Part shown: positions 4,549 to 10,316 of the stretch, piece after piece | Layout: every line of letters begins with the position of its first letter | Position numbering within the stretch: the stretch's first letter is position 1 | From: JBGOTP01 sp041476545 | GTDB taxonomy: Bacteria; Acidobacteriota; Vicinamibacteria; Vicinamibacterales; CAVVIG01 | DNA: 10,316 nucleotides | Assembly (NCBI GenBank): GCA_041476545.1 | Contig: JBGOTP010000175.1 | Coordinates: forward strand, 1-10,316 | Reading direction: 5' to 3' | Made by a program: the position numbers and the translations under genes | The notes under the pieces: model-generated | Database searches by the model: none | Seen by the model: the letters and a program-made list of their open reading frames with translations, nothing else | Told to the model about the DNA's origin: nothing

Positions 4549-7500
4549 ATGAAGAAATTGCTCGTGGCCAATCGTTCCGAAATCGCGATCCGCTGTTTCC
4601 GGGCCGCCACCGAAACCGGTCTGCGGACCGTGGCTGTGTACAGCTACGAGGATCGGTTCTCGCTGCACCGCTTCAAAGCCGACGAAGCATTCCTGATCGG
4701 GCCGCCCGAGGGCGGGGAGCCGGTCCGGTCGTACCTGAATATCGACGGCATCATTGCGGTCGCCAGGAAGCAGGGCGTCGACGCGATTCACCCCGGTTAC
4801 GGATTCCTCTCCGAACACGCCGACTTCGCTCGCGCGTGCGAGGCCGCCGGTATCGTGTTCGTCGGACCCACGCCGGAGCAGATCGATGTATTCGGCGACA
4901 AGTCCGCGGCCAAGCGATTGGCGCAGGCGGCCGATGTGCCGACCATCCCCGGAACGGACCCCCCGATCGCGAACGCCGACCACGCGACAGCGGAAGCCGA
5001 TCGGATCGGCTATCCGCTGATGATCAAGGCCACCTTCGGCGGGGGCGGACGTGGCATGCGCGTCGTCACGAACCGCGCGGAGTTCGGTCACAAGCTCGAG
5101 GAGGCGCAGCGCGAAGCGGGGGCGGCGTTCGGCCGCCCCGAGGTGTTCCTCGAACGCTACATCACCCGCGCCAAGCACATCGAGGTGCAGATCCTCGGCG
5201 ACGCCCACGGCGCGCTCGTTCATCTCTGGGAACGCGATTGCTCGGTGCAGCGGCGGCACCAGAAGGTCGTCGAGGTGGCGCCGAGCATCGCGATTTCGGA
5301 AGATCTCCGGCAGCGCATTTGCGGCGCGGCGGTCCGTCTGTGCCAGTCGGTCGCCTACCGCGGCGCCGGCACCGTGGAGTTTCTCGTCGACGTCGACCGC
5401 GGCGAGTTCTTCTTCATCGAAGTCAACCCGCGTATTCAGGTCGAGCACACGGTGACCGAGATGATCACCGGCGTCGACCTCGTGCGCAGCCAGATTCTTG
5501 TCGCCGCCGGGCATCATCTGCACGCGGCACCGCTCAACATCCCGCGCCAGGAGGCCGTCGAACGGCGCGGCGTGGCGATGCAGTGCCGCATCACGACGGA
5601 GGATCCGGATCGCCATTTCATTCCGGACTATGGGCGCATTACCACCTATCGATCGGCCGGCGGCTTCGCCGTCCGGCTGGACGGCGGGAACGGTTTCGGC
5701 GGCTCCGTGATTACGCCCTACTTCGACTCGCTCCTTGTCAAGGTGACGACGTGGGGCGGGACGCTGGAGGAGGCGGCGCTGCGATCGGACCGCGCCCTCC
5801 GTGAATTCCGCATTCGCGGCGTCAAGACCAACATCGCGTTTCTGCTGAACCTCGTCGACCATCCCACGTTCAAGTCGGGACAGGCGACGACGACGTTCAT
5901 TGACGACACGCCGGAGCTGTTCATATTCCGCGCCGCGCGCGATCGCGCCACCAAGGCCCTCACCTACGTCGGCAACGTCATCGTCAACGGACGACCTGAT
6001 GTGAAGGGATCGTTTGATCCGAAGCGCAGGCTGAAGACGCCGGCCGTGCCGGTCGTGTCCACGCTCGAGCCGCCGCCGGCCGGTATGCGCCAGACGCTGC
6101 AGAGCATGGGCGCGGAGAAGTTTGCGGACTGGATCCGCGGAGAGCGGCGTCTGCTCATGACGGACACGACACTCCGCGACGCGCACCAGTCGTTGCTGGC
6201 GACCCGGGTCCGCACCTACGACATGCTCGCCATCGCGGATCTCATCGCGCGGAAGATGCCCGGCCTGTTCAGTCTCGAGATGTGGGGTGGGGCCACCTTC
6301 GACACCTCGATGCGGTTCCTGCAGGAGGATCCGTGGGAACGGCTCGTGGAGCTGCGCTCGCGCATTCCGAACATCCTGTTCCAGATGCTGTTGCGGGCGA
6401 GCAACGCCGTCGGGTACACCACCTATCCCGACAACGTGGTGCGCGCGTTCATCAAGCAGAGTGCCGCTTCAGGCGTCGACCTGTTCCGCATCTTCGACTC
6501 GCTCAACTCCACCGCCAACATGCGGCTGGCGATCGAAGGCGTGCGGGAGGATACGCCGGCACTGTGCGAAGCCGCCATCTGTTATGCCGGCGACCTCCTC
6601 GATCCGGCCCGCACGAAATACTCGCTCGCCTACTACCTGCGGCTGGCGAAAGAGCTCGTGAAGATGGGCACGCACATTCTCGGCATCAAGGACATGGCCG
6701 GCCTGTGCACGCCGCACGCCGCGTATGCGCTCGTGAAGGCGCTGCGCGAAGAAGTGGGCGTGCCCGTGCACTTCCACACGCACGACACGAGCGGGATCAA
6801 TGCGGCGAGCGTGCTGCGTGCGGCCGACGCGGGGGTCGACATCGCGGACGGAGCGATGGCGTCAATGAGCGGCATGACGAGCCAGCCGTGTCTCAACAGT
6901 CTCGTGCAGGCGCTGCGGCACACCGAGCGCGACACGGGCCTCGATCAGATGGCGCTCGACGAGCTGAGCCGCTACTGGTCCGCGGTTCGCGATCTGTACT
7001 ATCCCTTCGAAGAGGGTCTGCGGGCGCCGGGTTCGGATGTCTATCAACACGAGATGCCGGGCGGCCAGTTTACGAACCTTCGACAGCAGGCCAGGAATCT
7101 CGGGCTCGAGGATCGATGGCCGGAAGTCTGTCAGGCCTACGCCGCCGCGAACCAGCTGTGCGGCGACATCGTCAAGGTCACGCCGTCGAGCAAGGTCGTC
7201 GGCGATCTCGCCTTGTTTCTCGTGACCAACAACCTCACCGCCGACGACGTGATGAAGGCCAAAGGCCCGCTCAGCTTTCCGCGCAGCGTCGTCGAGATGA
7301 TGCAGGGGATGCTTGGCGAACCCGAAGGTGGATGGCCGAAGCCGTTTCAGCAACTCGTGCTGCGCTCGGCGCATGCAGAACCGATCATCGGTCGGCCGGG
7401 CGCGGCATTGCCGCCAGCGGATTTCCCGGCGGCCGCGCGCGAGCTTCAGGCAAAGACCGGGCGCGAGCCAAGCGAGAGGGACGTGCTGTCCTACCTGCTC

Positions 7501-8004
7501 TATCCACAGGTCTATCTCGACTTTCGACAGCACCGGCGGGAATTCGGCGACACGTCCACGATTCCCACGATGAACTTTTTCTACGGCATGCAGCCGGGCG
7601 AAGAGACGGCCATCGAGATCGAGCGTGGCAAGACGCTCATCGTGAAGTTCCTCACGACCGGTGAGGTGCGGGAGGACGGCACGCGGACGGTGTTTTTTGA
7701 GCTCAATGGCCAGCCGCGCGAAGTGCGCGTGGCGGACCAGTCGGTCGAGGGCGTCCTGAGACGGCACCCGAAGGCGGAGGCCGACAACGCGAATCACATC
7801 TCCTCGCCGATGCCGGGCAAGGTGTCGTCGGTTGCCGTCAAGGCGGGACAGACGGTCAGCGTCGGCGAACGGCTCCTGTCCATTGAAGCGATGAAGATGG
7901 AGACGGCCGTGTACAGTCCGCGCGAAGCGTCGGTTGTCGAGCTGCTCGTGAAGGCCGGCACTGTGGTCGAAGCCAGGGATCTGCTGGTCATTCTGGGCAA
8001 TTAG
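4549..8004 (+). CDS. pyc: Pyruvate carboxylase, full-length single chain
   Basis: The 1151-residue enzyme carboxylates pyruvate to oxaloacetate using ATP, bicarbonate and covalent biotin, replenishing the TCA cycle. The biotin carboxylase domain (about 1-455) contains GGGGRGMR (164-171) and EVNPRIQVEH (291-300). A linker/allosteric region (about 460-530) follows. The carboxyltransferase domain begins near 538 with DTTLRDAHQS; its metal site comprises D544, K714 (carbamylated lysine in GIKDMAG), H743 and H745. The catalytic Thr is T878 in VTPSSKVVGD. K714-to-H and K714-to-T spacings equal those of the R. etli enzyme (718, 747, 749, 882). The biotin carrier domain (about 1080-1151) carries EAMKMET with biotinyl K1116, 35 residues from the end. 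All sites are intact. One oddity: residue 654 is Ser after FDSLN where many homologues have Trp. The ATG at 4549 is fixed by the immediate KKLLVANRSEIA start. Confidence 0.98.
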   Translation: MKKLLVANRSEIAIRCFRAATETGLRTVAVYSYEDRFSLHRFKADEAFLIGPPEGGEPVRSYLNIDGIIAVARKQGVDAIHPGYGFLSEHADFARACEAAGIVFVGPTPEQIDVFGDKSAAKRLAQAADVPTIPGTDPPIANADHATAEADRIGYPLMIKATFGGGGRGMRVVTNRAEFGHKLEEAQREAGAAFGRPEVFLERYITRAKHIEVQILGDAHGALVHLWERDCSVQRRHQKVVEVAPSIAISEDLRQRICGAAVRLCQSVAYRGAGTVEFLVDVDRGEFFFIEVNPRIQVEHTVTEMITGVDLVRSQILVAAGHHLHAAPLNIPRQEAVERRGVAMQCRITTEDPDRHFIPDYGRITTYRSAGGFAVRLDGGNGFGGSVITPYFDSLLVKVTTWGGTLEEAALRSDRALREFRIRGVKTNIAFLLNLVDHPTFKSGQATTTFIDDTPELFIFRAARDRATKALTYVGNVIVNGRPDVKGSFDPKRRLKTPAVPVVSTLEPPPAGMRQTLQSMGAEKFADWIRGERRLLMTDTTLRDAHQSLLATRVRTYDMLAIADLIARKMPGLFSLEMWGGATFDTSMRFLQEDPWERLVELRSRIPNILFQMLLRASNAVGYTTYPDNVVRAFIKQSAASGVDLFRIFDSLNSTANMRLAIEGVREDTPALCEAAICYAGDLLDPARTKYSLAYYLRLAKELVKMGTHILGIKDMAGLCTPHAAYALVKALREEVGVPVHFHTHDTSGINAASVLRAADAGVDIADGAMASMSGMTSQPCLNSLVQALRHTERDTGLDQMALDELSRYWSAVRDLYYPFEEGLRAPGSDVYQHEMPGGQFTNLRQQARNLGLEDRWPEVCQAYAAANQLCGDIVKVTPSSKVVGDLALFLVTNNLTADDVMKAKGPLSFPRSVVEMMQGMLGEPEGGWPKPFQQLVLRSAHAEPIIGRPGAALPPADFPAAARELQAKTGREPSERDVLSYLLYPQVYLDFRQHRREFGDTSTIPTMNFFYGMQPGEETAIEIERGKTLIVKFLTTGEVREDGTRTVFFELNGQPREVRVADQSVEGVLRRHPKAEADNANHISSPMPGKVSSVAVKAGQTVSVGERLLSIEAMKMETAVYSPREASVVELLVKAGTVVEARDLLVILGN

Positions 8005-8029
8005 GGGTCAGACCCCGGTCTGACCCCTA
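8002..8029. repeat. GGGGTCAGACC palindrome overlapping the pyc stop; possible hairpin terminator
   Basis: Bases 8002-8014 and 8017-8029 form perfect 13-nt complementary arms around CC, so the RNA would fold into a 12-bp stem with a tetraloop. The pyc TAG (8002-8004) lies inside the left arm. No T tract follows, so it is not a classical intrinsic terminator. From memory, GGGGTCAGACCCC-type palindromes are a dispersed repeat in several phyla. A role at the 3' end of the pyc mRNA is plausible. Confidence 0.8.
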
Positions 8030-8085
8030 TCTCAGTTGCTGCAACGGGATTTTGCCCTCGCTTCCTTCTTTTTGTGCTTTTCGTG

Positions 8086-8114
8086 TTGACTAGACTGACG
8101 TGTCAGTCTATAGT
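8086..8114 (+). promoter_or_regulatory. Promoter of the tetR gene
   Basis: TTGACT (8086-8091, 5/6 to TTGACA) and TATAGT (8109-8114, 5/6 to TATAAT) are separated by exactly 17 nt. Initiation would fall near 8121, which is the GTG start codon itself, so the transcript would be leaderless. This is the best sigma-70-type promoter in the window. Confidence 0.7.
8091..8110. promoter_or_regulatory. TetR-type operator (perfect palindrome)
   Basis: The 9-nt arms TAGACTGAC (8091-8099) and GTCAGTCTA (8102-8110) are perfectly complementary around GT. The site fills the spacer between -35 and -10 and overlaps an edge of each, so a bound repressor would block RNA polymerase. Size and ACTGAC/GTCAGT symmetry are typical of TetR-family operators, and the TetR gene begins 10 nt downstream. 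Autorepression is inferred. Confidence 0.75.
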
Positions 8115-8120
8115 CCAGCC

Positions 8121-8747
8121 GTGACCAAGAAGCGCACTCTGCTCCACCCCGATGAGCGCCGCCGCCAGTTGCTCGAGGCCGCCACATGGGTCTTCGCCCG
8201 CAAGGGATACCGCAACGCCGGCGTCAGCGACATCATCGCGCGCGCCGGCGTCGCGCGCGGGACCTTCTACCTCTACTTCAAGAGCAAGGAGCAGATCTTC
8301 CTCGACATCGTCGAGGACTTCTACCGCCGGACGCTGCAGACGCTCGGCGCGATGGGCGATGTGCCGGACCTGCAAGCGGCCGGTGATGTTCGCACGCTCA
8401 TCGCGGCCGGCTTCCGCAGGTGGCTCGCCTTCGCCGCCGCTAATCGTGATGCCGCGGCGGTCATCCTGAAAGAAGCCTCGTCTGTTGATACCCGGTTCGA
8501 GAAAGGGTACACGGACCTCCGCCGCTCGGCCGCGCAACTCTTTGCGGCGCGCTTCCGCCAACTGCAGCACGTCGGTCTCGTCAGCTCGTCGGTTTCCGCC
8601 GACCTCATCGCGCACCTCCAGCTCGGCATGTTCGACGAACTGCTGAACGCCTACGTGCTGGCAGACCCCAACGCCGATCTCGACGCCCTCGCAGCACAGC
8701 TCGCGGATTTCGAGTGGAACGGTATCCGCCCGGATCGAGAGGAATAA
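8121..8747 (+). CDS. TetR/AcrR family transcriptional regulator
   Basis: The 208-residue protein has the family's usual length. The N-terminal TetR DNA-binding domain covers about residues 10-60: RRRQLLEAATWVFARKGY, a helix-turn-helix at about 36-55 with SDIIARAGVARGTFYLYF, then KSKEQIF. The remainder is the helical ligand-binding and dimer domain, whose ligand cannot be read from sequence. GTG 8121 is chosen over an in-frame GTG at 8100, because the latter lies within the operator and upstream of the expected transcription start. A leaderless mRNA is implied. The operator in its own promoter indicates autorepression, released by an unknown effector. It is followed after 4 nt by an envelope-protein gene and then a second one, so this regulator probably controls outer-membrane functions. 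Confidence 0.93.
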   Translation: MTKKRTLLHPDERRRQLLEAATWVFARKGYRNAGVSDIIARAGVARGTFYLYFKSKEQIFLDIVEDFYRRTLQTLGAMGDVPDLQAAGDVRTLIAAGFRRWLAFAAANRDAAAVILKEASSVDTRFEKGYTDLRRSAAQLFAARFRQLQHVGLVSSSVSADLIAHLQLGMFDELLNAYVLADPNADLDALAAQLADFEWNGIRPDREE

Positions 8748-8751
8748 CGCC

Positions 8752-9405
8752 ATGCGCAAGTTCTCCGTCGCGACGGCGATCATCGGCGGCCGACCTGCTG
8801 TTCGAAGTCTGATTCTGCTCCCGGCGTCTGTGTTGGTGCTCATTGCCTGTCCAGTTGTCGGAGCGCAGCCGATTGCACTCACCCCTCTCGTAGAGATCTC
8901 GGCGGCCCTTTCGATGGTCACCCCGAGCCCAGAACACGCGTATCCGCGGCTTCCCTCTTGCTCCAGCACGCCGCGGCCGGCGGGCCCCTGTTCGACACCG
9001 GCGACATTTCCGAACGGCGGCTGGGCTGTATCCGTCGCTCACTCTGTCAACCGGTGGTTAGGGCTTGCCGCGGAAGTCGCGGGGTACGACAACGACGAGT
9101 TCCCGGGCGGTCTCCTGAAGGTCAATCACGTTCGCTCGTTCATGGCGGGACCCCGCGTCGTGTTTCAACGACGGGGCAAGGGAACGGCCTTCTTCGGACA
9201 GGTGTTCGCAGGTCGTGTTCGAAGCAACGTCCTGGGAGGTGACTATGCCATCCAGCCGGGTGGCGGCCTGGATTTCCCAGCTACAGGGCCGGTGGCGGTC
9301 CGTTTCGAACTTGATTACTGCCTTGTGTCACGCAACGCGGGCAATCTCTCCGCGCCGCGCGCCCTCCTCGGGATCATCGCGCGGTTGGGTTCACTTAACC
9401 CATAA
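8752..9405 (+). CDS. Probable outer-membrane beta-barrel protein
   Basis: The 217-residue protein resembles small porin-like barrels common in Acidobacteriota. A long signal sequence runs to about residue 38, with the hydrophobic core at 20-32 and a possible signal peptidase I cut after VGA (38). LIAC at 30-33 would also fit a lipobox, so a lipoprotein is an alternative. A Pro/Ser-rich stretch with two cysteines (C70, C80) precedes barrel-like alternating strands: GWAVSVAHSVNRWLGLAAEV, VNHVRSFMAGPRVVFQRR, AFFGQVFAGRVRSN, then YAIQPGGGLDF and VAVRFELDYCLV. GPR followed by QPGGGxD is typical of this barrel type. ATG 8752 has a good Shine-Dalgarno, GAGAGGA at 8737-8743 (8-nt spacing), which lies inside the end of tetR. 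The 4-nt gap to tetR implies an operon. Its cargo or ligand is unknown. Confidence 0.75.
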   Translation: MRKFSVATAIIGGRPAVRSLILLPASVLVLIACPVVGAQPIALTPLVEISAALSMVTPSPEHAYPRLPSCSSTPRPAGPCSTPATFPNGGWAVSVAHSVNRWLGLAAEVAGYDNDEFPGGLLKVNHVRSFMAGPRVVFQRRGKGTAFFGQVFAGRVRSNVLGGDYAIQPGGGLDFPATGPVAVRFELDYCLVSRNAGNLSAPRALLGIIARLGSLNP

Positions 9406-9440
9406 CGTCGAGAAATGCTCGCGGTTCACCGTGCTCTGAA

Positions 9441-9448
9441 AGAGAGGT
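9441..9448 (+). promoter_or_regulatory. Shine-Dalgarno that decides the next gene's start
   Basis: AGAGAGGT sits 8 nt before GTG 9457 and is the strongest ribosome-binding match in this stretch. The alternative in-frame ATG at 9415 has only GAG close to it and would put 14 extra residues, including charged HRALKERLAD, before the signal peptide. Confidence 0.6.
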
Positions 9449-9456
9449 TGGCAGAC

Positions 9457-10316
9457 GTGGCTCGTGCAATCCTGTTGGCGGCATTTATTCTCGCCCTAGT
9501 TTCGTCACGCGCGATCGCCTCCGACGACGCGCCGCCGCAAGGCCGCTCCATCGTTGACATCCGCATGCCGCCCCCTGGAATCGTCCAGCAGATGACCCTC
9601 AGCGACGGCTCGCGCGTGTACGGCCGGATTGAGTCGGTGTCGGCCGACGAAATCGTGTTCCGCACGCTGACTGGCATCCTCATGACCGTCCCCCGTTCAA
9701 GTCTGATGGACCTGCAAGAGATGCGCGGACGCGTGGTCAAAGGCGAATTCCTGCCCGCCGACTCGCACGACACGCGCCTCTTCTTCGCGCCGACGGCGCG
9801 GTCGCTCAAAGCCGGCCAGGGATACCTCGGCACCTACGAAGTCTTCTTCCCGTTCGTGCAGGTGGGCGTGACCGATCGACTGTCCCTTGGCGGCGGCACT
9901 CCCCTCATCTTCGTCGGCGACTTCCATCCGCTGTGGATCACTCCGAAGTTCCAGATCATCTCGCGTGAGCGGACACAAGCCGCCGTCGGCGTCATTCACA
10001 TCACCGGCACGGGCGGGCACGACGCGGGCATTGCGTACGGCGTCACGACGTTGGGCGGGGTGGACCAGGCGGGGAGCGTGGGTGTCGGATACGCGTACAG
10101 CGGACACGACCGCGCCGCCATTATCATGGTGGGCGGCGAGGCTCGCGCAAGCCGTCACGTCAAGTGGATGACCGAGAACTGGATCTCTCGTGGTGGCAAC
10201 GGCTTCGTCAGCGGCGGTGTGCGATTCCTCGGCGACCGTCTGTCGGCCGATCTCGGTCTCATCGTCCCGCTCACGGACGAGACCGTCGTTGTGCCGATGG
10301 TGAGCTTTGCGTGGCG
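9457..10316 (+). CDS. Outer-membrane protein with LSm-like N-terminal segment, 3'-truncated by the window
   Basis: The open frame runs to the window end (286 residues seen) without a stop. From GTG 9457 it begins with a clean signal peptide, MARAILLAAFILALVSS, cut after AIA (21). Residues 44-86 (QQMTLSDGSRVYGRIESVSA, then EIVFRTLTG and VPRSSLMDL) look like a five-strand LSm/SH3-like small barrel: a DG turn, YGRI, and a late V-P-x-x-x-hydrophobic strand. A conserved-looking link, GEFLPADSHDTRLFFAPTAR (96-115), follows. The rest (about 117 on) has alternating Gly-rich strands ending in aromatic or hydrophobic residues, such as GVTDRLSLGGGTPLIF and AGIAYGVTTLGGV, as expected for an outer-membrane barrel. 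Similar proteins are annotated only as hypothetical in Bacteroidota and Acidobacteriota, from memory. It follows the previous gene by 51 nt and is likely in the tetR operon. Function unknown. Confidence 0.75.
   Translation, partial: MARAILLAAFILALVSSRAIASDDAPPQGRSIVDIRMPPPGIVQQMTLSDGSRVYGRIESVSADEIVFRTLTGILMTVPRSSLMDLQEMRGRVVKGEFLPADSHDTRLFFAPTARSLKAGQGYLGTYEVFFPFVQVGVTDRLSLGGGTPLIFVGDFHPLWITPKFQIISRERTQAAVGVIHITGTGGHDAGIAYGVTTLGGVDQAGSVGVGYAYSGHDRAAIIMVGGEARASRHVKWMTENWISRGGNGFVSGGVRFLGDRLSADLGLIVPLTDETVVVPMVSFAW

Noticed and set aside
4495..6186. 563-residue open frame antisense to the 5' half of pyc
   Set aside because: It is Arg/Asp/Glu/His-rich with no recognisable domain, and runs wholly opposite a certain gene. 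It is a GC-driven shadow frame.
6282..7664. 460-residue + frame overlapping pyc in another phase
   Set aside because: It overlaps the carboxyltransferase domain completely and is Arg-rich without domain signatures.
8100..8120. GTG 8100 as start of the TetR protein
   Set aside because: It lies within the operator palindrome and upstream of the predicted transcription start; GTG 8121 fits promoter geometry and the usual short TetR N-terminus.
9426..10158. Two minus-strand frames opposite the last envelope gene
   Set aside because: The + frame has a Shine-Dalgarno, signal peptide and barrel-like strands and stays open to the window end; the minus frames have no such features.

Overview
The window is high-GC bacterial chromosome. 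It carries a DUF1800/DUF1501 pair, beta-barrel outer-membrane proteins of a type common in Acidobacteriota, and intergenic spaces filled with short tandem and inverted repeats. These point to an acidobacterium, possibly of the Vicinamibacterales. That placement is inference from gene style, not from a marker gene. No rRNA, tRNA, CRISPR array, insertion sequence or phage gene is visible, and coding density is high with no gene-free stretch above 150 bases.

Layout: (1) Positions 3-1595 (+) hold the 3' end of a DUF1800 gene and a complete Tat-exported DUF1501 gene, the usual export pair. (2) Positions 1732-2037 (+) encode a single bacterial microcompartment hexameric shell protein (BMC-H, EutM/PduA type) with no encapsulated enzyme, pentamer or other shell gene nearby; this is the most unexpected gene here. 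(3) Positions 2034-3244 (-) are a compact cluster of an uncharacterised 134-residue protein, pterin-4a-carbinolamine dehydratase and a MerR-type regulator. The regulator's stop codon overlaps that of the BMC gene. (4) Positions 3366-4484 (-) encode glycine oxidase ThiO, divergent from (5) the full-length biotin-dependent pyruvate carboxylase at 4549-8004 (+), whose catalytic residues are intact. (6) Positions 8086-10316 (+) hold a TetR regulator with its own promoter and a perfect palindromic operator, followed by two envelope proteins. The second runs off the window and combines an LSm-like N-terminal segment with a probable beta-barrel.

Three themes recur. First, short repeats sit directly on or after stop codons at several gene ends: a heptamer array, three different arrays of about 8-nt period, and two palindromes. 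Second, the best promoter candidates for bmc, pyc and tetR put the transcription start within about 0-9 nt of the start codon with no Shine-Dalgarno sequence. Downstream genes in clusters do have such sequences. This suggests leaderless or very-short-leader expression of first genes. Third, the tetR promoter, operator and start codon form an unusually readable autoregulation module that also corrects the gene start.

No large undescribed multi-gene system is visible. The best leads are the orphan BMC-H with an altered pore loop, the TetR/outer-membrane cassette, and the stop-proximal repeat mosaic.
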